Origin: Paenibacillus albus
GTDB taxonomy: Bacteria; Bacillota; Bacilli; Paenibacillales; Paenibacillaceae
Assembly (NCBI RefSeq): GCF_003952225.1
Contig: NZ_CP034437.1
Span: forward strand, 1,812,501 to 1,876,500
Length of the DNA: 64,000 nucleotides
Reading direction: 5' to 3'
Shown here: positions 18,424-24,769 of the stretch, piece after piece
Layout: each line of letters begins with the position of its first letter
How positions within the stretch are numbered: position 1 is the stretch's first letter
Notes under the pieces: generated by a model
Seen by the model: the letters and a program-made list of their open reading frames with translations, nothing else
What the model was told of the DNA's origin: nothing
Database searches by the model: none
Program-made: the position numbers and the translations under genes

Positions 18424-18609
18424 CTAACGAATTGTACAGCGCTTATTGGGCCGATTTCGGCTGGGTGAATCCGCTAACGAACTGGGGGCACGTTATTGAG
18501 ACGATTTTGCCATAGAAAAGGCTCAATTGTGCGGAATAACGTTATATGGGTTCGTTAGAATATCCAACCATCCAAATTCGCTCGTATAACGCTTCCTGAG
18601 TTCGTTAGA
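18424..18609. repeat. Intergenic inverted repeat element, copy A
   Basis: About 186 bp between genes. CTAACGAAT (18424) and CTAACGAACT (18473) on the left are mirrored by GGTTCGTTAG (18549) and AGTTCGTTAG (18600) on the right. The stretch GTACAGCGCTTATT behind the first end recurs in copy B (35631-35807) as GTACAGCGCATATT. ATAACGCTTC also precedes the right end in both. It contains no coding frame and looks like a dispersed non-autonomous element. Nothing else except a terminator is seen between 18374 and 18705. Confidence 0.7.
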
Positions 18610-18673
18610 GGGGAGAGCTCAGTAAGGCACATGGTCAGGCGCAGCTGCCCAGCGTTTAAACTCGGGCAAATGA

Positions 18674-18706
18674 CAAAGAGGCTTGCAGGCTGCAAGCCTC
18701 TTTGTT
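18674..18706. terminator. Bidirectional terminator
   Basis: A 14-bp perfect stem (CAAAGAGGCTTGCA/TGCAAGCCTCTTTG) with a 3-nt loop and T-rich sequence on both sides. It ends the minus-strand WYL gene pair, whose last stop codon touches it. Confidence 0.82.
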
Positions 18707-19551
18707 TATGTCGCTAACCCTTCTGAATCTTCCCCTGCATCAGGGAAGACGGCTGCCTCCGCATACCGCGCAAGCGCCTTTCGCGACGATTCTAGCATTC
18801 TGCGGCGTAAATACTCGCCCTCTGTGACCCGAATTCGCTTACCGAGGAAGCGGATTTTGCTAAGCACATACTCGGCTTCGTCGCTGAGGAAACTTAAGCG
18901 AATGGCGTAGACACTTGCATCCTCATCGTAATCGACGGTCTTCTCAAAGCAAGAGAACGCATAGAGGATACGCGACAGCTCGCGGTTATAGGTAGGCATT
19001 ACTTCAATAACCGCAGCTTCCTTCCGCTTATTCAGCCGCTCGCGAATTGAGTTCAGCGCTTGCTGCACATGCTGCGATTTCATCTCAGCCTCGACAATCG
19101 CCGCAATCTTATCTAGCTTGGTGCTCATGAAGGAACGCTTCCTCACGTTATACCAGAGCAAGTACCATTCGCGCTTCACCATCGAATATTCGAGCTTATA
19201 AGGGACGCCTACATTGGCTTCGTATTGACGCCCGTCCCGAAGTGAGAACGTAAGTGACAACGCTGTTTGGCTTGTGATGAGACGACTTAAGCGGCGCAGA
19301 AGGGGATGATAGACCTGCTTCTCGAAGCTGCGAGCTTTCTCGATAAGAAGCTCTTTCACGACGAGCGATTCATCATCGCTGAGAATCGTCCGCAGTTTCT
19401 CCAGCGTCTCAGGTGTGAAAGCGTCATCTGCCGCAGGGTGCTGAAGCATTAGCTTCAGCCATGCCCGCTCGTGGGAAGTGACCATGACCGTGCCGGAATC
19501 CTCCAGGCGGGAGAGGACCTGGTAGTTGAATATTTTCTCAAACGGATTCAT
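18706..19551 (-). CDS. WYL domain-containing protein (second of pair)
   Basis: A protein of 281 residues. The central region contains VKREWYLLWYNVRKRSFM, the WYL core, and the flanking parts are helical. It lacks an obvious N-terminal HTH of the usual form. It would thus depend on its partner or bind through its C-terminal WCX-like region. Start ATG 19551 has AAGGAG before it and overlaps the end of the larger WYL gene by 14 bp, so the two are translationally coupled. WYL domains sense nucleic acid or nucleotide ligands in several DNA-damage and defence regulators. The pair probably controls the divergent RNA-repair genes. Confidence 0.78.
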   Translation of the reverse strand: MNPFEKIFNYQVLSRLEDSGTVMVTSHERAWLKLMLQHPAADDAFTPETLEKLRTILSDDESLVVKELLIEKARSFEKQVYHPLLRRLSRLITSQTALSLTFSLRDGRQYEANVGVPYKLEYSMVKREWYLLWYNVRKRSFMSTKLDKIAAIVEAEMKSQHVQQALNSIRERLNKRKEAAVIEVMPTYNRELSRILYAFSCFEKTVDYDEDASVYAIRLSFLSDEAEYVLSKIRFLGKRIRVTEGEYLRRRMLESSRKALARYAEAAVFPDAGEDSEGLAT

Positions 19552-20914
19552 AGTAGGATGCAATCTCCTTCCATTCTTCAATCATCTCACGCCGGAGCGA
19601 AGCGGGGGCAAGTACCTCACAGCTGGATCCAAAGCTGCGCAGCCACGGACGAATTTCCGTCGTCCCATTGACGACAATCTCGTAAATGAACGCTTCCTCA
19701 TCTTCCTCCACGATTGCTCCCCACTGCCCTTGCAGCAGGACTCGCTCCCGCACGAAGTTCGGCTCGGAACCGCCTGGATGAAAGAATCTCACGCTCACAG
19801 TCACCGTGCGGCCAGTGTCAATGAGCCAGCTGTGTTGGATGCGCGCTTCCAACTCGGAGCGCTTCGCCTCGAACAACTCAGCAGCAACCTGCTCGCCCTC
19901 CGCAATCTGCGTCATCCCTTCCAACCGGTACTTCCGAATGCCGTCACGGCTGTTATTGGCGAGCATATACCAGCGTCCATATTGGTGGTCGTAGACGACC
20001 TTAATCGGCAGTGCGGTCTCCGCTTTGCCCTCATGCTCACGCTCGAACAGCGGATTCGTGTTCTTGGAGGAGTAGCTCGTATCGGATTTAGGCGAAAAAT
20101 AAAGAAACGTCACTTTGCGCCGATTCTGAATCGCTCCGAGCAGCGTAAACAGATGTGCCTCGTCCAGAATACGAGAGTAGTAGTGGTACTTATATAGAAA
20201 TGGTTCTCCGGCATCGGACATGCCGCCACCTCCACCATCGCTACCATCTCCACCATCTCTACCATCTCCACCATCGCCGCCGCTTCGCTTATGCGCGGCG
20301 CTCTTCTTCAAATGGTCGCGCAGCAGATAGCCCTGAACGGACGGCACCTGTGTATTCGCCATCACATCGACGAAGTTCAATAGATCGCGCAGCTCCTCGT
20401 CCGTCAGCTTGCGGACGAGATCGTCCTGCATCCGGTAGCGATACGGCCGCGGACCCGGAACGCGCTTGATGACGCCGACCTCCTCCAAGTAGCGCAGGTC
20501 GGAGCGGATCGTCTTCTCGTCTGGGAACAGCGCAATCTCTGCGGTATCAGGCGCATTGCAGCAGATTTCTAACAGTTCCAGAGCTGTCTGCGGCTTCTCA
20601 TGCAGAGCGGCTAAGATCAACGCAAGACGTAGACTTTCCGATTCTTTGAGCGACTTGGCGCGGAACAGGAAGAGCAGCAGTGGATCAGAGGAGTCGTAGT
20701 AATTGAGACGGAGCGCATCCGCGAACTCCCTGCTCTGCTCCTCAGGCTGCCCCCCAGTAGAGGACACAATATCCTTCAGCTTGCGGATGGTCTTATCAAA
20801 TGTATGTACAGAGATGCCGAGCCGCTTCGCGAACTGCTGCCGATTGTATGCGCCGCTCGTTAAGACGAGCATGCGCAGGAACTGGATCTCTTTATCAAAG
20901 CTTTCTCTAGCCAA
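19538..20914 (-). CDS. WYL domain transcriptional regulator (HTH-WYL)
   Basis: A 458-residue regulator. An N-terminal helix-turn-helix (RQQFAKRLGISVHTFDKTIR, about 22-41) is followed by a winged segment near residues 130-170. A Gly/Asp low-complexity linker lies at about 213-233, then a WYL domain with GRWYMLANNSRDGIRKYRL and a C-terminal WCX-like extension. The linker is encoded by five 9-bp direct repeats (20232-20276). Divergent from the RNA-repair genes at 21093 with a 178-bp shared control region. It is the likely DNA-binding member of the WYL pair, as in PafBC. Confidence 0.85.
   Translation of the reverse strand: MARESFDKEIQFLRMLVLTSGAYNRQQFAKRLGISVHTFDKTIRKLKDIVSSTGGQPEEQSREFADALRLNYYDSSDPLLLFLFRAKSLKESESLRLALILAALHEKPQTALELLEICCNAPDTAEIALFPDEKTIRSDLRYLEEVGVIKRVPGPRPYRYRMQDDLVRKLTDEELRDLLNFVDVMANTQVPSVQGYLLRDHLKKSAAHKRSGGDGGDGRDGGDGSDGGGGGMSDAGEPFLYKYHYYSRILDEAHLFTLLGAIQNRRKVTFLYFSPKSDTSYSSKNTNPLFEREHEGKAETALPIKVVYDHQYGRWYMLANNSRDGIRKYRLEGMTQIAEGEQVAAELFEAKRSELEARIQHSWLIDTGRTVTVSVRFFHPGGSEPNFVRERVLLQGQWGAIVEEDEEAFIYEIVVNGTTEIRPWLRSFGSSCEVLAPASLRREMIEEWKEIASYYESV
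20232..20276. repeat. Five 9-bp tandem repeats inside the WYL regulator gene
   Basis: The unit CYACCATCK is repeated five times without a gap: CCACCATCG, CTACCATCT, CCACCATCT, CTACCATCT, CCACCATCG. On the coding strand it makes the Gly/Asp linker. As the unit is a multiple of three, copy-number changes would lengthen or shorten the linker without a frameshift. Confidence 0.85.
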
Positions 20915-20995
20915 GCTGGTAACCTCCTATAAGGCGCACGATGCTCCAATGGTCATATTTTAACAGGGGATGCTTGGAAACTAAACGGGGATTTA

Positions 20996-21046
20996 TTGGT
21001 TTACGCATTGGTCGTCATACTTTCGCCATGTTCGCGAGCAGCGAAA
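20996..21046 (+). promoter_or_regulatory. Candidate promoter and dyad of the rlaP-rtcB operon
   Basis: TTGGTT (20996-21001) and TACTTT (21018-21023) at 16-bp spacing form a weak promoter. A nested dyad TTTCGC...GCGAAA (21021-21046) with inner TGTTCGCGAGCA covers the -10 end and the expected start point. It is a reasonable operator candidate for the divergent WYL regulators. Confidence 0.35.
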
Positions 21047-21092
21047 CAGGAGAGAATAGGGGCATAAGAGAGAACGAGGAGGCGGGCGGCAT

Positions 21093-21890
21093 ATGACCGT
21101 ATATACGCGAGAACAAATTATAGAACAGCTAAGAGGAATTGAACGCGAGGAAAATGTCCGTATCGTCTATGCGTGCGAATCCGGCAGCCGGGCTTGGGGA
21201 TTTCCGTCCAAGGACAGCGATTACGATGTGCGCTTCATCTATGTGAGGCCTGTGGAATGGTACTTATCGCTGTTCGAGAAACGTGACGTCATCGAGCGTC
21301 CGATCAGCAGCATGCTGGATATGAGCGGCTGGGATATGACCAAAGCGCTGCAGTTATTTCGCAAGTCGAACCCGCCGCTCCTTGAATGGCTGCAATCGCC
21401 GATACCATATTTGGAAGAAACGACGATTACGCAGCAAATCCGATTCTTGGCAAAGCAAGCTTTCTCGCCGAGATCCTGTCTCTATCATTACTTGCATATG
21501 GCAAGAGGCAACTACCGCGATTATTTGCAAGGGGATCAAGTAAGGTTGAAGAAATATTTTTACGTGCTGCGGCCGATACTGGCTTGCAGATGGATCGAGC
21601 GGGAGAACACAATGCCGCCTATGGAATTCAAGACGCTAGTAGATACAATGCTGTCTGAGGGCAGTGAGCTTCTTAAGGACACCATTAATCAGCTGCTATC
21701 GCGCAAAATCGCCGGAGACGAGCTGGATTACGAGCCGCGTCTTGACGTGCTGAACGAATATCTGGAGCAGCAATTTGCTTATTTTGAAACTGCGGCGCAG
21801 GCAGTGAACAGCGCGGATACGCTCGCAGAAGATAGACTGAATCAATTATTTCGCGCCGCAATTGCGGAAGCTTGGGGAAGAGGGATATAG
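21093..21890 (+). CDS. RNA ligase-associated nucleotidyltransferase (RlaP/YcgL-type)
   Basis: A 265-residue polymerase-beta-fold nucleotidyltransferase related to B. subtilis YcgL. The active-site signature GSRAWGFPSKDSDYDVRF (31-48) includes Gly31-Ser32 and metal-binding Asp43 and Asp45. The C-terminal half is helical. The family was named RlaP because it lies beside RtcB-type ligases and is thought to modify or rebuild RNA ends before sealing. Here it ends directly where rtcB starts (TAG then ATG), so the two are co-transcribed and coupled. A strong GAGGAGG precedes ATG 21093. Confidence 0.83.
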   Translation: MTVYTREQIIEQLRGIEREENVRIVYACESGSRAWGFPSKDSDYDVRFIYVRPVEWYLSLFEKRDVIERPISSMLDMSGWDMTKALQLFRKSNPPLLEWLQSPIPYLEETTITQQIRFLAKQAFSPRSCLYHYLHMARGNYRDYLQGDQVRLKKYFYVLRPILACRWIERENTMPPMEFKTLVDTMLSEGSELLKDTINQLLSRKIAGDELDYEPRLDVLNEYLEQQFAYFETAAQAVNSADTLAEDRLNQLFRAAIAEAWGRGI

Positions 21891-23117
21891 ATGGCTTATA
21901 CAACAATTGAAGGTGTCCGCGTCTGGGGAACGCCTGATGAAGGAGCAGTCTCGCAAGCACTGACTTGTTCGGAAACCGGGAATGTCGTTCAGACATTGCT
22001 TATGGCTGACCATCACAAAGGGTATAGTCAGCCAATTGGAGGCGTCGTCGTATACGATGGACAGATCTCACCATCCGGCGTCGGCTATGATATTGGCTGC
22101 GGGAACAAGGCGGTTCGGACGAACCTGTTGGCTAGCGAGATCAAACCTATGATTGCTTCGATTATGGACACGATTGCGCGGCGTATATCGTTCGGTATTG
22201 GCCGTGTGAACGATGTGCAGGTCGATCACGAGCTGTTCGACGACCCGGATTGGGCGGTGTATAAGGCGGTCGGCAGGCAGGAGCATGATAAGCTGCTTAC
22301 ACTGGCGCGGACTCAGTTGGGGACTGTGGGAAGCGGGAACCATTTTGTCGATTTGTTCGAGGAGCAGGCGACGGGGCGGTTGTGGGTGGCGAATCATTTT
22401 GGCAGTCGCGGATTCGGGCATAAGACGGCGAGCGGCTTCCTCAATCTCGCAGCAGGCAGGGAGTTTCTAGGGAATGCGCCAGGCGAGAAAATGGATCAGC
22501 CGCCAACCTTGTTCGATATTAACAGCGAGCTCGGTGATATGTACTACCGTGCCATGCGGCTTGCCGGGCGATACGCCTACGCCGGACGCGACTATGTGAT
22601 GAATCAATTGCTTGCCATACTAGGTGCAGAGACGGACATGGAGGTCCATAATCACCATAACTATGCGTGGAAAGAGCAGCATTTCGGCAAAGAGACGGTC
22701 GTCGTTCGCAAGGGAGCGACGCCTTCCGCACCTGGTCAGCTCGGATTTATCGGCGGCAGTATGGGCGATATCTCCGTCATCGTGCGCGGCAAAGACACGG
22801 CTGAGAATCGCGATGCGTGCTACAGCACGGTGCACGGAGCGGGGCGAGTGATGAGCCGGACGGCAGCCGCTGGCAAAATGAACTGGAAGACGCGGCAGCG
22901 CAGCGGCGGCCTAATCTCTCCGCAGCAGATGATGCAGGCGGTGGAAGCGTTCGGCGTCGAGCTTCGCGGAGCAGGTACGGACGAGAGCCCATTCGTCTAC
23001 CGCAAGCTGCAGGATGTGCTTGATGCGCACAGCGAAACAATTGATGTGCTGCATGTGCTGAAGCCATTCGGGGTATGTATGGCTGGTGCGGATGAATTTG
23101 ATCCGTACAAAGATTAA
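21891..23117 (+). CDS. rtcB: RtcB family RNA-splicing/repair ligase
   Basis: A 408-residue RNA ligase of the RtcB family, joining 2',3'-cyclic phosphate and 5'-OH RNA ends using GTP and Mn2+. Visible signatures are GYDIGCGN with metal-binding Cys70, GTVGSGNHF, HFGSRGFGH, VHNHHNYAW and HGAGRVMSR. His315 of the last is the residue that becomes guanylylated. It is slightly shorter than E. coli RtcB and belongs to the RtcB group found with RlaP. No archease or RtcA gene is present. The operon probably repairs RNAs cut by ribotoxins or stress nucleases. Confidence 0.93.
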   Translation: MAYTTIEGVRVWGTPDEGAVSQALTCSETGNVVQTLLMADHHKGYSQPIGGVVVYDGQISPSGVGYDIGCGNKAVRTNLLASEIKPMIASIMDTIARRISFGIGRVNDVQVDHELFDDPDWAVYKAVGRQEHDKLLTLARTQLGTVGSGNHFVDLFEEQATGRLWVANHFGSRGFGHKTASGFLNLAAGREFLGNAPGEKMDQPPTLFDINSELGDMYYRAMRLAGRYAYAGRDYVMNQLLAILGAETDMEVHNHHNYAWKEQHFGKETVVVRKGATPSAPGQLGFIGGSMGDISVIVRGKDTAENRDACYSTVHGAGRVMSRTAAAGKMNWKTRQRSGGLISPQQMMQAVEAFGVELRGAGTDESPFVYRKLQDVLDAHSETIDVLHVLKPFGVCMAGADEFDPYKD

Positions 23118-23171
23118 TAGGCTGGAAGGAACAGCGGAATAGGACGATAGGCTGATCATGACAAAGGAAGA

Positions 23172-23297
23172 ATCCATATATTCTTATGGCAGTATCGTTG
23201 ATTCGCAGGAATATATGGATAACTATGGAATACGAGAATAACCCAATAGTCGCTTGTGTAATCCTATACGACTTAGTGTCGAATCGAGTCGACTAGG
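23172..23297 (+). other. Two hairpins downstream of rtcB (candidate structured RNA)
   Basis: The 321-bp gap 23118-23438 holds a perfect 12-bp inverted repeat (ATCCATATATTC at 23172-23183, GAATATATGGAT at 23209-23220) with a 25-nt loop. A second imperfect stem (CCTATACGACT at 23263, AGTCGACTAGG at 23287) follows. Neither has a T-run, so they are not standard terminators. A stable transcript or mRNA processing element is possible. No gene is seen here before the amidase start. Confidence 0.4.
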
Positions 23298-23438
23298 GAG
23301 ATTGATATAGTGATGGCTGCGTACATGCATGAAGCTATCCATCATAGGCCCTATTTTAGGAAAAAAAGAGGATGTCGCTTTCTGCCAGCTGCTGATATAA
23401 TGGGGTCAACCTTTTCTATTCACCCGGAAGGAGACTCT

Positions 23439-24548
23439 ATGCGCAAACTCATCAGTCTCGCTATTATTATGATTCTAGTTGTCGGTTCACTAGGCATGAC
23501 AATGGCGGCAGCCACATCAAAGTTCCCTTATCAGGCTAAAGTAAACACCACAGCCATGAACGTGCGAAGCGAGCCATCTCTTCAGGCATCGGTCGTCGGT
23601 CAGCTGGAATCTGGGGATGTCGTAACGGTAACGGACGAAGAAAGTGACGGCTGGGTACAAGTTAAGAAGAACAAATTGACCGGTTGGGCAGCCGGTTACT
23701 TGCTCCGCAAGCTGGACAGCTCGGGCAAGCCTGAGAACGCTTCAGCAGCCTCGTCGCCGCCGACAAGCGGTACCGTTAGTACAAGCTCGGGATCCACAGT
23801 GACCGTTCTGACGGAATCGCTGAGAATCCGCTCCGGCCCAGGCACGAGCTATAAAGTCGTCGGATCGCTCGCGCAAGGCGAGCAGGTGACGATTAACGGC
23901 AGCGAAGGCAGCTGGCTGAAGATTAAGACAACGGCGAAGGTGAGTGGCTGGGTATCGAAGCAGTACGTTGGCAAAGGCGCACCACTGTCGGCGCAGTCTT
24001 CCAGCAGAGGGCTGCGAGGCAAGCTCATCGTCGTTGACGCCGGGCATGGCGGCAATGATCCGGGCATGATTGGTACAACGCAGGATACGAAGGAGAAAAC
24101 ACTCACGCTCAGCACGGCGAACTATCTGAAGCAGGAACTGGTGAGGCTGGGCGCTCGCGTCATTATGACGCGTACCACAGACGTTAAGCCGGAGCTGTCG
24201 GAACGCGTGCGGATTAGTGAATCTGCGAATGCGGATGCTTTTGTCAGCATTCACTATAATTCTTCGGTGAAGAAGTCGACCGGAACATTGACGTTCTTCT
24301 ATTCAGAGAAGAAGGATCGTCCGCTTGCGCAGGCTGTGGAAGCGGAGCTGAGACAAGGCACCGGCCTTCGCAGCAATGGCGTCTCATTCGGCGATTTATA
24401 CGTGCTGCGTGAGAACAACACTGTCGCTACGCTCGTGGAGCTCGGCTTCTTGTCGAACCCGAAGGATGAATCGCTTGTTCGCGGCTCTTCCTACCAGAAG
24501 AAGGCGGCTGCGGCGATTGCTAGAGGGCTTGCGGATTATTTTGGATAA
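23439..24548 (+). CDS. N-acetylmuramoyl-L-alanine amidase with SH3b repeats
   Basis: A secreted cell-wall hydrolase of 369 residues. A signal peptide (about 1-25, ending in MAAA) is followed by two bacterial SH3 domains (about 30-92 and 110-170; MNVRSEPSLQASVVGQL and LRIRSGPGTSYKVVGSL). A C-terminal Amidase_3 zinc domain follows: VVDAGHGGNDPG, VSIHYNSS and VELGFLSN. It cleaves the bond between muramic acid and the stem peptide. Start ATG 23439 has GAAGGAG directly upstream; the longer frame adds a non-signal tail. Single gene, closed by a strong terminator. Confidence 0.92.
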   Translation: MRKLISLAIIMILVVGSLGMTMAAATSKFPYQAKVNTTAMNVRSEPSLQASVVGQLESGDVVTVTDEESDGWVQVKKNKLTGWAAGYLLRKLDSSGKPENASAASSPPTSGTVSTSSGSTVTVLTESLRIRSGPGTSYKVVGSLAQGEQVTINGSEGSWLKIKTTAKVSGWVSKQYVGKGAPLSAQSSSRGLRGKLIVVDAGHGGNDPGMIGTTQDTKEKTLTLSTANYLKQELVRLGARVIMTRTTDVKPELSERVRISESANADAFVSIHYNSSVKKSTGTLTFFYSEKKDRPLAQAVEAELRQGTGLRSNGVSFGDLYVLRENNTVATLVELGFLSNPKDESLVRGSSYQKKAAAAIARGLADYFG

Positions 24549-24560
24549 CTAGATTAGAGA

Positions 24561-24597
24561 GGCTACTAGGCATATGCTGCTTGGTAGCCTTTTTTTT
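24561..24597 (+). terminator. Terminator of the amidase gene
   Basis: An 11-bp stem (GGCTACTAGGC/GCTTGGTAGCC with two G-T pairs) is followed by eight T. Confidence 0.92.
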
Positions 24598-24635
24598 GCG
24601 AATTGGGTACATTTACTAGGAGTGCGTTACTAGTT

Positions 24636-24663
24636 TGCAACCGAACTGTAACTGTTCTGTAAC
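24636..24663. promoter_or_regulatory. Three TGYAAC direct repeats at exact 11-bp period (PhoP-box-like)
   Basis: TGCAAC (24636), TGTAAC (24647) and TGTAAC (24658) are spaced by exactly 11 bp, one helical turn. On the minus strand they read GTTGCA/GTTACA, close to the TTAACA-N5 repeats bound by PhoP in Bacillus. A TATAAT box lies at 24686-24691, so a bound OmpR-type regulator would overlap the promoter of the acyltransferase gene. Confidence 0.4.
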
Positions 24664-24769
24664 GACATAAAACGACTAACCGTTTTATAATGATTCATGC
24701 AGGTTACATATTTGAGAGTTATTGAAGCAAGAGTGAGAGTTGCCCATTAACGGAAGGAGAAGGAAGCAA

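Noticed and set aside
20232..20276. CRISPR-like short repeat
   Set aside because: The units are 9 bp, contiguous, without spacers, and lie in frame in a coding gene. They are a microsatellite.
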